Counted from the stretch's first letter, positions 11,075 through 23,244 are shown. The stretch is 64,000 nucleotides of DNA from Nisaea denitrificans DSM 18348 (GCF_000426505.1 NZ_AUFM01000011.1:1860001-1924000), one strand, 5' to 3'. The notes: generated by a model not told the origin, from the sequence alone. Program-made: numbers and translations.

Positions 11075-12163
11075 ATGCTGTACAACCTGCTCGTCCCTCT
11101 CTCCGACGACTATCAAATCTTCAACCTGTTCCGGTATCTCACTTTCCGGACCGGCGGGGCGATCATGACCGCCCTGCTGATCGGCTTCGTACTCGGTCCC
11201 TGGCTGATCGACTGGCTACGCAGCAAGCAGCGCGAGGGCCAGCCGATCCGCGAGGACGGCCCGGAAAGCCATCTGCTGACGAAGAAAGGCACGCCGACCA
11301 TGGGCGGCCTGCTGATCCTGATCGCCCTTTCGGTTTCCACCCTGCTCTGGGCCGATCTCAGCAATGGGTTCATCTGGGCAGTTCTGGTGGTTACCGGCGG
11401 CTTCGGTCTGCTCGGCTTCGCCGACGATTATCTGAAGCTGACCAAGCGCAACACCAAGGGCCTTCCCGGCAAGATCAAGCTGCTCGGACAGATCGTCATT
11501 TCCGTGATCGCCGTGCTGATGATCCAGGACAGCATGCCTGCCAATCTGGCGAACGGCCTCGCCGTGCCGTTCTTCAAGGATGTGCTGATCGATCTCGGCT
11601 GGTTCTTTGCGCCCTTCGCCATCTTCGTCATGGTCGGCGCATCCAACTCCGTCAACCTGACCGACGGGCTCGACGGCCTGGCCATCGTCCCGGTGATGAT
11701 CGCCTGCCTGTGCTTCGCGCTGATCGCCTACCTGACCGGCAATGCGGTATTCGCCAACTATCTGCAGATCAACCATGTCCCGGGCACCGGCGAGCTTGCC
11801 GTGTTCTGCGGCGCCCTGCTCGGCGCCGGGCTTGGCTTTCTCTGGTTCAACGCCCCGCCGGCCATGGTGTTCATGGGCGACACCGGTTCGCTGTCCCTCG
11901 GCGGCGCGCTCGGCACCATTTCCATCGTCACCAAGCACGAGCTGGTGCTCGCCATCATCGGCGGGCTGTTCGTGCTGGAAACCGCTTCCGTGATTGTCCA
12001 GGTCGCCTCCTTCAAGCTGACCGGCAAGCGCGTCTTCCGCATGGCCCCGCTGCACCATCACTTCGAGAAGAAGGGGTGGGCGGAGCCGACCATCGTCATC
12101 CGGTTCTGGATCATCGCCGTCATCCTGGCGCTGATCGGCCTTTCCACCCTGAAGCTGAGGTAG
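11075..12163 (+). CDS. mraY: Phospho-MurNAc-pentapeptide transferase
   Basis: MraY transfers phospho-MurNAc-pentapeptide to undecaprenyl phosphate, forming lipid I at the inner membrane. The 362-residue protein is polytopic (about ten segments). Family signatures include [53 protein letters not shown] and the late [15 protein letters not shown]. These contain the aspartates and histidines of the active site. It begins nine bases after murF and ends five bases before murD. Confidence 0.97.
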   Translation: MLYNLLVPLSDDYQIFNLFRYLTFRTGGAIMTALLIGFVLGPWLIDWLRSKQREGQPIREDGPESHLLTKKGTPTMGGLLILIALSVSTLLWADLSNGFIWAVLVVTGGFGLLGFADDYLKLTKRNTKGLPGKIKLLGQIVISVIAVLMIQDSMPANLANGLAVPFFKDVLIDLGWFFAPFAIFVMVGASNSVNLTDGLDGLAIVPVMIACLCFALIAYLTGNAVFANYLQINHVPGTGELAVFCGALLGAGLGFLWFNAPPAMVFMGDTGSLSLGGALGTISIVTKHELVLAIIGGLFVLETASVIVQVASFKLTGKRVFRMAPLHHHFEKKGWAEPTIVIRFWIIAVILALIGLSTLKLR

Positions 12164-12168
12164 GAGCG

Positions 12169-13545
12169 ATGATCGTCTGCCGCAGCAAATCCGGTAAAAG
12201 CCTGTTCGTCATGGGGCTCGGCCTCAGCGGGCTGGCTACGGTCGAGGCGCTTGTCGCCGGCGGCGCGATCGTCATTGCCTGGGACGATCGGGAAGACCGG
12301 CGCGCCGAGGCCGCACGCCTTGGCGCGAGGATCGAAAACCCGGATCAGGCGGACTGGACCGGCATTGACGCTCTCGTGCTCAGCCCCGGCATCCCGCATA
12401 CCCATCCGGCGCCGCACCCGGCCGCCGCGCACGCCAAGGTGGCAGGCGTCGCCATCATCGGCGATGTCGAGCTGCTGCTGGCGGAATGCCCGGACGCCAA
12501 AATCGTCGCCATCACCGGGACGAACGGTAAATCCACCACGACGGCGCTGATCGGCCATATCTTCAAGACCGCAGGAAAACAGGCCGAAGTCGGCGGCAAC
12601 CTCGGCACCCCTGTGCTGTCCTTCGCGCCGCTCGGTGCGGACGGCACCTATATCCTGGAGCTTAGCTCCTACCAGCTTGAGCTGACGCCGTCGCTGGCGC
12701 CGGATATCGCCATTCTGCTGAACATCTCGCCGGACCATCTGGACCGGCATGGCGGGCTGGCCGGGTATATCGCGGCAAAACAACGGATCTTCGCCAATCA
12801 GGCAGCGGGCGCGACGGCGATTGTCGGTATCGACGATGCCGATGCCGCCGCCATCTCGGACACGCTGGCACAGGTGATCCGGATTTCAGGCAACGACAAC
12901 GAAGCCGCCGATATCCGCTCGGCCGGCACCCGGCTCGTCGAGGGCGACAAGATTCTGCACGATCTGGCCGCCGCGCGCACCCTTCCCGGCGCCCATAATC
13001 ACCAGAATGCCGCCGCCGCCTTTGCCGCGGCCCGCGCCGCCGGTATCGCCGGAGACGTGATTGCCAAGGCGATCAACAGTTTCCCCGGCCTTGCCCATCG
13101 TCAGGAGCTGGTCGCCGAGTGCGGCGGTGTCCGCTATGTGAATGACAGCAAGGCGACCAATGCCGATGCGACGGAACGCGCGCTTGGCTGCTACGCGCCG
13201 ATCTACTGGGTCGCCGGTGGCCTGGCCAAGGAAGGCGGTATCGCGCCGCTGAAACCCTATTTCCCGCGCATCCGCCACGCCTTCCTGATCGGCGAGTCCG
13301 CAGCCAAATTCGGCGAGACTCTGGGTGAAGCCGTCCCGCACACATCCTGCGGCACGCTCGACAAGGCCGTCGCGGCCGCGCATCAGATGGCCAAGACAGA
13401 GCATCTCGACGGCGCGACGCTGCTGCTGTCCCCCGCCGCCGCCTCCTGGGACCAGTTCGACAATTTCGAGCAGCGCGGCGACCGGTTCCGTGACCAGGTG
13501 CTGCAGCTGACCTCCGGCGCAAAATGCGGGGAGGCACGGCCATGA
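12169..13545 (+). CDS. murD: UDP-MurNAc-L-alanine--D-glutamate ligase
   Basis: MurD adds D-glutamate to UDP-MurNAc-L-Ala. The ATG at 12169 has taggag just upstream and begins the normal N-terminal Rossmann domain (FVMGLGLSGLATVEAL); an in-frame extension back into mraY is not credible. The ATP loop GTNGKST is at residues 117-123, and LNISPDHLDRHG, YVNDSKATNADAT and LLSPAAASWDQFDNFEQRG are MurD signatures. Length is 458 residues. The stop overlaps the ftsW start (ATGA). Confidence 0.96.
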   Translation: MIVCRSKSGKSLFVMGLGLSGLATVEALVAGGAIVIAWDDREDRRAEAARLGARIENPDQADWTGIDALVLSPGIPHTHPAPHPAAAHAKVAGVAIIGDVELLLAECPDAKIVAITGTNGKSTTTALIGHIFKTAGKQAEVGGNLGTPVLSFAPLGADGTYILELSSYQLELTPSLAPDIAILLNISPDHLDRHGGLAGYIAAKQRIFANQAAGATAIVGIDDADAAAISDTLAQVIRISGNDNEAADIRSAGTRLVEGDKILHDLAAARTLPGAHNHQNAAAAFAAARAAGIAGDVIAKAINSFPGLAHRQELVAECGGVRYVNDSKATNADATERALGCYAPIYWVAGGLAKEGGIAPLKPYFPRIRHAFLIGESAAKFGETLGEAVPHTSCGTLDKAVAAAHQMAKTEHLDGATLLLSPAAASWDQFDNFEQRGDRFRDQVLQLTSGAKCGEARP

Positions 13546-14666
13546 GCTCGATCGCCCGCACAGATACAAGCATCCTTGGCCGCTGGTGGTGGACCGTGGA
13601 CCGCTGGACCTCCGGCGCGCTGCTGCTGATCATTCTGTTCGGCGCCCTGATGATCTTTGCCGCCAGCCCCTCGGTGGCGGAACGCATCGGGCTCGACAGC
13701 TACCATTTCGTGCGCCGCCAGCTGATGCTGCTGCCGGTCGCTGCCGGCATTCTGTTCGTCTGCTCGCTGATGACGCCGCTGCAGGTCCGCCGGATCGCGG
13801 TCGTCGGCTTCATCGGCTGTCTCGGGCTGATGGTCCTGACCCTGATGTTCGGCGCCGAGATCAAGGGCGCCCGGCGCTGGCTCTCCATCGGCGGCTTCTC
13901 GCTGCAGACCTCGGAATTCCTGAAGCCCTGCTTCGCCGTCGTGGCCGCCTGGATGTTCTCCGAATGGCGCAAGGATAACGGTTTTCCGGGGCAGTGGATC
14001 GCCATCGTCCTGTACAGCGTCGTCATCTCTCTCCTGCTTATGCAGCCGGATCTCGGGCAGACCGTGGTGATCTCTCTCGTCTGGTTCGGCCAGTTCTTCC
14101 TGGCCGGTCTGCCGATGATGTTTGTCGGCGGCGCCATGCTGTGCGGTGTCGGCGGGTTGGTTGCGGCCTACTTCCTGTTCCCGCACGTCAACGACCGGAT
14201 CAACCGCTTCCTCGATCCCGCCGCCGGTGACAGCTATCAGGTCGAACGCTCGCTGGAGGCTTTCCGTAATGGTGGTTTGCTCGGTACCGGCCCCGGCGAA
14301 GGTCAGGTGAAAGCCTATCTACCGGACGCCCATGCCGATTTCGTATTCTCCGTCACCGGCGAGGAATTCGGCGCCATCGTCTGCATCCTGCTGATCTCCC
14401 TGTTCGCCTTCGTGGTGCTGCGCGGCTTCGCCCGGCTGTTCGCCGAGCAGAGCCTGTTCGTGCTGCTCGCCGGCGCCGGCCTGCTCGCCCAGTTCGGCCT
14501 GCAGGCGCTGATCCACATGGCCTCCGCCCTGCAGCTCATGCCTGCCAAGGGCATGACCCTGCCCTTCATCAGCTATGGCGGCTCCTCCCTGCTGGCGCTG
14601 GCGCTCGGCATGGGCCTGGTGCTCGCCTTGACCCGCAGCCGCGCGGGCCGGATGGAGGCATTATGA
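13542..14666 (+). CDS. ftsW: Septal peptidoglycan glycosyltransferase FtsW
   Basis: FtsW is the SEDS-family polymerase that works with FtsI at the septum. The 374-residue protein has about ten membrane segments. SEDS signatures include GAEIKGARRWLSIGGFSLQTSEFLKPC, the conserved acidic region after LMQPDLGQT, GLLGTGPGEGQVKAYLPDAHADF, and the C-terminal FISYGGSS. The ATG at 13542 is preferred over 13524 because GGGGAGG (13528-13534) lies seven bases upstream and the ATGA overlap with murD fits the rest of the cluster. Confidence 0.95.
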   Translation: MSSIARTDTSILGRWWWTVDRWTSGALLLIILFGALMIFAASPSVAERIGLDSYHFVRRQLMLLPVAAGILFVCSLMTPLQVRRIAVVGFIGCLGLMVLTLMFGAEIKGARRWLSIGGFSLQTSEFLKPCFAVVAAWMFSEWRKDNGFPGQWIAIVLYSVVISLLLMQPDLGQTVVISLVWFGQFFLAGLPMMFVGGAMLCGVGGLVAAYFLFPHVNDRINRFLDPAAGDSYQVERSLEAFRNGGLLGTGPGEGQVKAYLPDAHADFVFSVTGEEFGAIVCILLISLFAFVVLRGFARLFAEQSLFVLLAGAGLLAQFGLQALIHMASALQLMPAKGMTLPFISYGGSSLLALALGMGLVLALTRSRAGRMEAL

Positions 14667-15795
14667 CCGGCAAGACCGTCATCCTCGCCGCCGGCGGCAC
14701 CGGCGGACACATTTTCCCCGCCCTCTCCCTCGGCGAAGCATTGCTCCGCCGGGGTATCTCCGTCGCGCTTGTGACCGATGACCGCGGCGGCCGCTATGAA
14801 GGCAAGAACCCGGACATTGCCGTGCGCCGCATCCGCGCCGCCAGCCCGAGCAAGGGCGGCATGGCCGGCAAGGCGAAAGCGATCCTGGAGCTCGGTTTCG
14901 GCGCCGTGCAATCGGCCATGCATCTGAAGAGCCTGAATGCCGCGATAGCTGTTGGCTTCGGCGGCTATCCTTCGGTCCCGACCGTGCGGGCCGCCGCCTT
15001 CCTCGGCCTCCCCGTGGTGTTGCATGAACAGAATGCGGTGCTTGGCCGGGCCAACCGGTTTCTCGCCCCGCATGCCCAAAAGATCGCCACCTCCTTCCGC
15101 GAGATGACCAATCTCTCGGAAAGCGAAGCGGCGAAATGTCATTTCACCGGCAATCCCGTTCGGCCCGCCGCCCTCGCCCTGCGCGGGGAGAAGGCGGATA
15201 CGGGCGACGGCCGGATGCACCTTCTGGTCTTCGGCGGCAGCCAGGGCGCGACCGTGTTCTCCACTGTTGTGCCGGAAGCCATTGCCTGCCTGCCGGCGGA
15301 CATGCTGCCGCGCCTGCGCATCACCCAGCAGAGCCGGGCCGAGGATGTCGACCGGGTCAAGGCACGCTACAGCGCCCTCGGCGTTGCAGCCGATGTGCGC
15401 CCGTTCTTCGACGACCTGCCGGACCGCATGGCCTCGGCTGATCTGGTAATTGCCCGCTCCGGCGCCTCGACCATCGCCGAGTTGAACGCCATCGGCCGCC
15501 CGGCGATCCTGGTGCCCTATCCGAGTGCCTCCGACGACCATCAGACCGCCAATGCCGTTGCCTGTCAGGCGACGGGTGCGGCCTGGATGATGCCGGAGCC
15601 AGATGAGTTCATCGCCGAGAAACTGGCAGGCTCCCTGCTCGGCCTGCTGAAAGCACCCGACCGGTTGCATCGCGCCGCGGACGCCGCGCGTGCCGCTGGT
15701 ACGCCAGACGCCGCCGACCGGCTCGCCGACCTCGTCATCGCCACCGCGCCGGCGCTCTCCGCCGCGACCGCCTCTGTCCAGCAAGGAAGTGCCGC

Positions 15796-15799
<4 letters not shown>
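14663..15799 (+). CDS. murG: UDP-GlcNAc transferase MurG
   Basis: MurG adds GlcNAc to lipid I, making lipid II on the inner face of the membrane. The 378-residue GT-B enzyme has the N-terminal [11 protein letters not shown] loop (about residues 10-20), [25 protein letters not shown] and the donor-site [28 protein letters not shown] overlaps join it to ftsW and murC. Confidence 0.97.
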
Positions 15800-17237
<1,438 letters not shown>

Positions 17238-17241
<4 letters not shown>

Positions 17242-18200
17242 TCATGGCCGCCCGTCGCACAGATACGCACCTCTCCCTGATCGAGCGCCTGCCGGAAGTG
17301 CGTGGCCGCTATCAGGAGAATGTCGATCTGTCCGGGCAGACATGGTTCCGCGTCGGCGGTCCTGCCGAGGTGGTGTTTCGCCCTGCAGACGCCGAGGATC
17401 TGGCCGCTTTCCTGCGCGACAAGCCCGCGAACGTCCCGGTCACGGTGATCGGCGTCACATCAAATCTTCTGATCCGCGACGGCGGCATCCCTGGCGTGGT
17501 TATCCGGCTCGGCAAAGGCTTCAACCAGATCGACTTCAGTGCCGACATGGTGACCGTGGGCGCCGCCGTTCTCGACCTCAATCTCGCCAAAGCGGCCCTC
17601 GCCGAGGGCCGCACCGGCCTCGCCTTCATGTCCGGCATTCCCGGCTCCATCGGTGGCGGCCTGCGCATGAATGCGGGCGCCTATGGCAGCGAATTCAAGG
17701 ATGTTCTGTTCTCTGCCGAGCTGGTGACCGGCGACGGCATCCTGCGCCGGGTTCCCGCAGGCACGCTCGGCATGTCCTATCGCCACTCGGACGCTCCCTC
17801 GGACTGGATCTTCACCGCCGCCACCTTCCAGGCACCGGTCGGAGACAGAGACGAGATCAAAGCCGCAATGGATGAAATCAAACGCTCCCGCGAGGCCAGC
17901 CAGCCGATCCGCGAGCGCACCGGTGGCAGCACCTTCGCCAACCCGGAAGGCCACAAGTCGTGGCAACTGATCGACGCCGCCGGCTGCCGGGGCCTCCAGA
18001 TCGGCGGCGCCATGGTTTCCGAGAAGCACTGCAATTTCCTGATCAACACCGGCACGGCGACAGCCGCCGATATCGAAGTGCTCGGCGAGGAAGTCCGGCG
18101 CCGGGTGAAGCAGACCAGCGGCATCGAACTGCGTTGGGAGATTCGCCGTATCGGCGTCGGCGGTGTTGCCAGCAACACGAACAGGGGAGACCGCTCATGA
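17238..18200 (+). CDS. murB: UDP-N-acetylenolpyruvoylglucosamine reductase
   Basis: MurB is an FAD enzyme that reduces UDP-GlcNAc-enolpyruvate to UDP-MurNAc with NADPH. The 320-residue protein shows [13 protein letters not shown] and [18 protein letters not shown] for FAD binding, the catalytic-serine loop [14 protein letters not shown], and a C-terminal [10 protein letters not shown] with the proton-relay Glu. It is a type-II-like compact form. The ATG at 17238 overlaps the murC stop (ATGA); a reading open further upstream is only frame coincidence. Confidence 0.95.
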
Positions 18201-19114
18201 GCAAGCATGTCGCCGTTCTGATGGGCGGATGGTCCGGTGAACGCGAGGTTTCCCTCTCCAGCGGCCACGAATGCGCCAAGGCGCTGCGCGAGGCCGGCTA
18301 CCGGGTGACCGAAGTCGATGTCGATCGCAGCATTCCGTTCCGGCTTGCAGAGCTGAAGCCGGACGTCTGCTTCAACGCGCTGCACGGGCGGATCGGCGAG
18401 GACGGCAACATTCAGGGTTTGCTGAACATCCTCGACATTCCCTATACCCATTCCGGCGTCGAGGCCTCTGCCATCGCCATGGACAAGCCACGCGCCAAGG
18501 ATCTCTTCATGCGGGCCGGGCTGAAATGCCCGCCCGGCGTCGTTCGTTCCCGCGCCGAGGCGCTGGAAAGCGAGGCCATGAAGCGGCCTTACGTCCTGAA
18601 GCCGATCGATCAGGGCTCCAGCCTCGGTGTGCATATCGTCCGTCCGGGCGACAATTACCGTCCGACAGCGGAAGACTGGCCGTTCGGCGATATCGTGCTT
18701 GAGGAAAAGTTCATCGCCGGGCGCGAGCTGACTGTTGCCGTACTGGATGGCGCCGCCCTCGCCGTGACCGAGATCACCTCGGAACGCGGCTTCTACGATT
18801 ACGACGCCAAATACGCCGATGGCGGCTCGATCCATATCCTGCCGGCCGCTCTGCCGGAGGCCGTAACGAGCCGCGTCCTGCAGATGGCCGAACAGGCCCA
18901 CGCCACCCTTGGATGCCGGGGCGTGAGTCGGGCCGATTTCCGCTTTGACGACACCGGCGACGATGTCGGACCCGATGATCTTTATCTGCTGGAAATCAAC
19001 ACCCAGCCGGGCATGACGCCGACCTCGCTCGTCCCGGAACAGGCCAGCTTCCACGGCATGAATTTCCCCGCGCTTTGCGCCAAGCTGGTGGAGGACGCGC
19101 GATGCGACTACTGA
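18197..19114 (+). CDS. ddl: D-alanine--D-alanine ligase
   Basis: Ddl makes D-Ala-D-Ala for MurF. The 305-residue ATP-grasp enzyme shows the N-terminal VLMGGWSGEREVSLSSG, the ATP-binding YVLKPIDQGSSLGVHI, and the metal-binding LLEINTQPGMTPTSLVP near the end. The ATG at 18197 overlaps the murB stop (ATGA). It is the only ddl in the window; the DdlB-type position inside the dcw cluster is usual. Confidence 0.95.
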   Translation: MSKHVAVLMGGWSGEREVSLSSGHECAKALREAGYRVTEVDVDRSIPFRLAELKPDVCFNALHGRIGEDGNIQGLLNILDIPYTHSGVEASAIAMDKPRAKDLFMRAGLKCPPGVVRSRAEALESEAMKRPYVLKPIDQGSSLGVHIVRPGDNYRPTAEDWPFGDIVLEEKFIAGRELTVAVLDGAALAVTEITSERGFYDYDAKYADGGSIHILPAALPEAVTSRVLQMAEQAHATLGCRGVSRADFRFDDTGDDVGPDDLYLLEINTQPGMTPTSLVPEQASFHGMNFPALCAKLVEDARCDY

Positions 19115-19977
19115 GCGCCGACAAGAGCAAGACCGGCAAGAAATCCACCGCCACCCGGCGGCGCCAGACCCGGCGTCCGCGGATGTCGGCCCGGCGCATG
19201 CGTCAGGTACTGATCGGCACCGGGTTCGCGACGCTGACCGCCATCGTTGCAGCCAGCGGCTGGCACGCGGCCCGTACCGGCGCCGTGGACGAAGCGGCCC
19301 GAATGATCGACATGGTCGGCACGGACATCTCGAACGAGCTCGGCCTCGTGGTTTCCGACATTCTGGTCGAAGGCCGTTACCGGACCGAACGCAGCGCCCT
19401 GGTTGCGGCGATCGCGACCGATCGCGGCGCGCCGATCCTCGGCATCGATCTGGAGGCATTGAAATCCCGTATCGATGCCCTGCCATGGGTGCGTACCGCA
19501 GCGGTCGAAAGACGCCTGCCCGATACCCTGTTCGTCAAACTTGAGGAACGCACCCCGCTCGCCCTTTGGCAGCGCGACGGAGACCTGTCCCTGATCGATG
19601 ATCGCGGCGTCGAGGTCCCGGGGCAGAACCCGCGCCGCTTCGCCGACCTGCCGATCGTGGTCGGTGCCGACGCACCGGCCCGCGCCCATGAATTCCTCAA
19701 CCTGCTGTCCGGCGAGCCGGACCTGAAGCTGCGTGTCCGCGCCGTTACCTGGATCGGCGAGCGGCGCTGGAATGTGCGGCTGGATACCGGCGTCGATATC
19801 GAGCTTCCGGAGCATGCACCGGACAAGGCCTGGTCCCATCTCGCCAGGCTGCAGCGCGACCATGGAGTGCTTAACAGGGACGTTATCGCCATCGACCTGC
19901 GCCTGCCGAACCAGCTCGTCGTCCGGGTTGCCCCGACCGTTTCCAGCCGCCTCCGCAATCCGGGGAAAGACACCTGA
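19102..19977 (+). CDS. ftsQ: Cell division protein FtsQ
   Basis: FtsQ is the bitopic scaffold that recruits FtsB/FtsL. The 291-residue product has a basic cytoplasmic tail (SKTGKKSTATRRRQTRRP), one membrane segment at about residues 34-52, a POTRA-type region (SDILVEGRYRTERSALVAAI...LPWVRTAAVERRLPDTLFV) and a beta domain. The ATG at 19102 follows ggagg by five bases and overlaps the end of ddl by 13 bases; an in-frame TTG at 19075 is less likely. Confidence 0.93.
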   Translation: MRLLSADKSKTGKKSTATRRRQTRRPRMSARRMRQVLIGTGFATLTAIVAASGWHAARTGAVDEAARMIDMVGTDISNELGLVVSDILVEGRYRTERSALVAAIATDRGAPILGIDLEALKSRIDALPWVRTAAVERRLPDTLFVKLEERTPLALWQRDGDLSLIDDRGVEVPGQNPRRFADLPIVVGADAPARAHEFLNLLSGEPDLKLRVRAVTWIGERRWNVRLDTGVDIELPEHAPDKAWSHLARLQRDHGVLNRDVIAIDLRLPNQLVVRVAPTVSSRLRNPGKDT

Positions 19978-21278
19978 TGCGCAAGAGCCTCGCAAAGCCC
20001 CGGACCGGCACCGTCGCGATCCTCGATATCGGATCGACGAAGATCTGCTGTCTGATCGCGCGGGTCGGTGAGAACGGCGCGCGAGCCGAGCAACATGGTG
20101 AGCAGGCACCGAGCCTGCCCGGCATCCGCGTCACCGGTATCGGTCACCAGGTCGCCCGCGGCATTCGCAGCGGCATGATCGTCGACATGGCCGAGGCCGA
20201 GGAATGTGTCCGCGCCGCTGTGCATGCCGCTGAAAAAATGGCCGACGAAACCATCCAGCGCGTCTTCGTCAATCTCTCCGGCGGATATCCTCACTCGCAG
20301 ACAGTCGGCGTCGAGGTCTCCATCGGCGGGCAGGAAGTCGGCGATACGGATATGCGCCGCATCCTCAGCCAGTGGCAGAAAGTCGAAGTCGAGGCGGACC
20401 GACAGCTTATCCACTCCATTCCGGTTGGCTACTCCATCGACGGCAGCCGAGGCATCCGCGATCCGCGCGGTATGTGCGGCGACCGGCTCGGCGCCAACAT
20501 GCACCTGGTCACCGCCGCCTCCAGCGCCGTGCGGAACATCGCCAGCGTGGTCGAACGCTGCCATCTGGGCATCGAGGCCTTCGTGGTCTCTCCTTACGCC
20601 GCCGGCCTTTCCTGTCTGGTCGAGGACGAGCGGGATCTCGGCGTCACCGTCATCGATATGGGCGGCGGCACCACCACCATGGCCGTCTTCTTCGACGGCA
20701 GCGTGATCTATACCGACTGCGTGCCCGTCGGCGGCGCCCATATCACCAGCGACATCGCGCGCGGCCTTGCCACGCCGGTGCATGAAGCCGAGCGCCTGAA
20801 AACGCTCTATGGCAGCGCCATCCCCTCCAGCCTCGACGAGCGCGAAGTGATCGACGTGCCGCTGGTCGGTGAGCAGGACGAGAACCATCCCAATCACGTT
20901 CCGAAATCCCTCCTGATCCGGATCATCCATCCGCGTCTTGAGGAAACCTTCGAGCTTGTCCGTAACCGGCTGGAAGCCAGCGGTTTCGACAAGGTCGCCG
21001 GCCGCCGCGTGGTCATCACGGGCGGCGCGAGCCAGATGCCGGGTATCCGGGATCTGGCACAGGAAATCCTGGACAAGCAGGTCCGACTGGGCCGGCCGAT
21101 CCGGGTGAACGGGCTGGCGGATGTTGCCAGCGGTCCGGCCTTCGCGACGAGCGCCGGACTGCTGGCCTATGCCGCCGACCCGGCACTTGACGCGTCCCGC
21201 CAAGGGCACGTCGCCAACAAGGAGACCGGAGGCGGCCTGTTCGGCCGTGTCCACTCCTGGCTGAGGGAGAACTTCTAA
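19977..21278 (+). CDS. ftsA: Cell division protein FtsA
   Basis: FtsA is the actin-like protein that tethers FtsZ to the membrane. The 433-residue product has phosphate loops ILDIGSTKICCLI (residues 14-26) and VTVIDMGGGTTTMAVF (about 223-238), the 1C subdomain, VVITGGASQMPGI, and a C-terminal amphipathic membrane-targeting helix (GRVHSWLRENF). It overlaps ftsQ (TGATG) and its stop codon overlaps the start of a small ORF (TAATG). Confidence 0.96.
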   Translation: MRKSLAKPRTGTVAILDIGSTKICCLIARVGENGARAEQHGEQAPSLPGIRVTGIGHQVARGIRSGMIVDMAEAEECVRAAVHAAEKMADETIQRVFVNLSGGYPHSQTVGVEVSIGGQEVGDTDMRRILSQWQKVEVEADRQLIHSIPVGYSIDGSRGIRDPRGMCGDRLGANMHLVTAASSAVRNIASVVERCHLGIEAFVVSPYAAGLSCLVEDERDLGVTVIDMGGGTTTMAVFFDGSVIYTDCVPVGGAHITSDIARGLATPVHEAERLKTLYGSAIPSSLDEREVIDVPLVGEQDENHPNHVPKSLLIRIIHPRLEETFELVRNRLEASGFDKVAGRRVVITGGASQMPGIRDLAQEILDKQVRLGRPIRVNGLADVASGPAFATSAGLLAYAADPALDASRQGHVANKETGGGLFGRVHSWLRENF

Positions 21279-21445
21279 TGCAGCAATTCCGGTTCACACC
21301 CAACGCAAGCTCCGGCCCGTGCCCGACACGCCCGGCCGAACGGCCGCACCGTGACCACAAGCAGACCACCGACCAAGAAAATCAGGCCAGAAGGCCGAAA
21401 TCCCGCGTGCTCCTCCAGGCACGTATCCCCCAGACAACCCTCTAA
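21278..21445 (+). CDS. Small ORF (55 aa) in the ftsA-ftsZ gap
   Basis: An ATG overlaps the ftsA stop codon (TAATG) and opens a 55-codon frame that ends 21 bases before ftsZ. A gagggaga ribosome site lies at normal distance inside the ftsA end. The predicted peptide (MQQFRFTPNASSGPCP...) is basic and proline-rich with no membrane segment, and resembles no family I know. It could be a real small protein, a translational coupling leader for ftsZ, or chance. Confidence 0.4.
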   Translation: MQQFRFTPNASSGPCPTRPAERPHRDHKQTTDQENQARRPKSRVLLQARIPQTTL

Positions 21446-21466
21446 CGCGAGATCAGGAGGCCCCCC

Positions 21467-23059
21467 ATGACCATCAATATCTCAGTCCCGAACGATGATA
21501 ACGAACTGAAGCCGCGGATTAGCGTCGTCGGCATCGGCGGTGCAGGCGGCAATGCCGTCAACAACATGATCCGCTCCAACCTCGAGGGTGTCGAATTCAT
21601 CGTCACCAACACCGACGCCCAGGCGCTGAAACAGTCGCTGGCCGATCGCACCATCCAGCTCGGCACCGGCGTGACCCAGGGTCTCGGTGCCGGCTCCCGG
21701 CCGGAAGTTGGCCGGGCGGCCGCCGAAGAGGCGATCGAAGACATCATGGACAACCTGCGCGAAAGCAACATGGTGTTCATCACGGCGGGCATGGGCGGCG
21801 GCACCGGTTCCGGAGCTGCTCCGGTGATCGCGCAGACCGCTCGCGAAAACGGTATCCTGACCGTCGGCGTGGTAACCAAGCCGTTCCACTTCGAAGGCCA
21901 GCACCGGATGCGGATCGCGGATCAGGCGATCGAGGAGCTGACCCAGTATGTCGACACCCTGATCATCATCCCGAACCAGAACCTGTTCCGGGTGGCGAAC
22001 GAGAAGACCACCTTCGCCGACGCCTTCAACATGGCCGACGACGTGCTGCATTCCGGTGTGCGCGGCGTTACCGACCTGATGATCATGCCAGGCCTGATCA
22101 ACCTCGACTTTGCCGACATCCGTACGGTGATGAGCGAAATGGGCAAGGCGATGATGGGCACCGGCGAGGCCAGTGGCGAGAAGCGTGCCATCGACGCCGC
22201 CGAGGCCGCGATCAATAACCCGCTGCTCGAGGACACCACGATGAAGGGTGCCCGCGGCGTGCTGATCAACATCACCGGCGGCATGGACATGACCCTGTTC
22301 GAGGTCGACGAAGCCGCCAACCGCATTCGCGAGGAAGTCGATCCGGAAGCCAACATCATCTTCGGCTCCACCTTCGACGAGAAGATGGAAGGCACCATGC
22401 GGGTCTCCGTCGTCGCCACCGGCATCGCCGCCGAGGGCATGGCGCAGAAACGCCCGCCGTTGACCGTGGTTCCGACCAAGGCAAAAGCCGCTCCGGTTAA
22501 GCCGGCCGCCGAAAGCACCGCTGCCGCAGCCGCTAATGCTCCGAGTGCCCCTGTCGGCGACATCCCGGCCATCTCGGCATCCGGCGATACTGTTCATGTC
22601 GCGGGTAACACTCTGGTGATCGGTGAAACTGACCTCGACAACGCCGCCCTGAGCGCCCAGACCCAGGCCGACACGGCCCGGGCCGAAGCGGAAGCACCGG
22701 TTGCCGCGGAGCCGAAGGCCGACGACACCTTCATCGCGCCGCCGCCGGCGGTTCCGGCAGCCAAGGGGAGCCATGAGCCGGACCCGTTCCAGGCTGCGGC
22801 TATGGCGAATGCCGGCCGTCGCGAAGACACTGGCGCAGACAAGCCGCAGAGCCTGTTTACCCGGATGACCGGAATGGTCGGCAAGAAGCCGTCCGAGCCG
22901 GCCCCGGAAGCCAATCCGCAGCGTTTCGTGGACGTCAATGCGGCTGAACCGAAACAGGCCCGTCTCGGGGCTCTGGACCAGTCTGAAAGGGTTGCACCGG
23001 CACGCCAGGATGACGATCTCCTGGACATTCCGGCCTTCCTTCGCAGGCAGGCGAACTAA
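21467..23059 (+). CDS. ftsZ: Cell division protein FtsZ
   Basis: FtsZ is the tubulin-like GTPase that builds the division ring. The 530-residue product has the N-terminal [14 protein letters not shown], the tubulin signature [13 protein letters not shown] (about 108-120) and the T7 loop [15 protein letters not shown]. After the globular domain (ends near residue 320) comes a long Ala/Pro-rich linker of about 190 residues, then the conserved C-terminal peptide [13 protein letters not shown] that binds FtsA. The linker makes it much longer than enterobacterial FtsZ, as is common in Alphaproteobacteria. A strong ribosome site (aggagg) precedes the ATG. Confidence 0.98.
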   Translation: MTINISVPNDDNELKPRISVVGIGGAGGNAVNNMIRSNLEGVEFIVTNTDAQALKQSLADRTIQLGTGVTQGLGAGSRPEVGRAAAEEAIEDIMDNLRESNMVFITAGMGGGTGSGAAPVIAQTARENGILTVGVVTKPFHFEGQHRMRIADQAIEELTQYVDTLIIIPNQNLFRVANEKTTFADAFNMADDVLHSGVRGVTDLMIMPGLINLDFADIRTVMSEMGKAMMGTGEASGEKRAIDAAEAAINNPLLEDTTMKGARGVLINITGGMDMTLFEVDEAANRIREEVDPEANIIFGSTFDEKMEGTMRVSVVATGIAAEGMAQKRPPLTVVPTKAKAAPVKPAAESTAAAAANAPSAPVGDIPAISASGDTVHVAGNTLVIGETDLDNAALSAQTQADTARAEAEAPVAAEPKADDTFIAPPPAVPAAKGSHEPDPFQAAAMANAGRREDTGADKPQSLFTRMTGMVGKKPSEPAPEANPQRFVDVNAAEPKQARLGALDQSERVAPARQDDDLLDIPAFLRRQAN

Positions 23060-23125
23060 CCCTGAATTTACGCCGTTAAATCAGTGCATTACGGCGTAAC
23101 ATTCAGTCATAAAGAGTGATTTGAG

Positions 23126-23167
23126 AGCCCCGGGAGATATTGATACATCTTCCGGGGCTTATTTTTT
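23126..23167 (+). terminator. Rho-independent terminator after ftsZ
   Basis: AGCCCCGGGAGAT (23126-23138) pairs with ATCTTCCGGGGCT (23147-23159), with one G-U pair and an 8-base loop, then a T-rich tract. It ends the dcw transcript, so lpxC probably has its own promoter or relies on read-through. Confidence 0.85.
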
Positions 23168-23244
23168 TATTTACCAATATTCCGACCCTAATTCTCCGAG
23201 AAATTCGGAATGAACTGCGGAGGGCCGGTGTCAGGAGCATCCTT

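Noticed and set aside
11710-12168. N-terminal extension of murD into mraY
   Set aside because: The extended reading lies inside mraY in another frame and has no MurD-like sequence. The ATG at 12169 has a good ribosome site.
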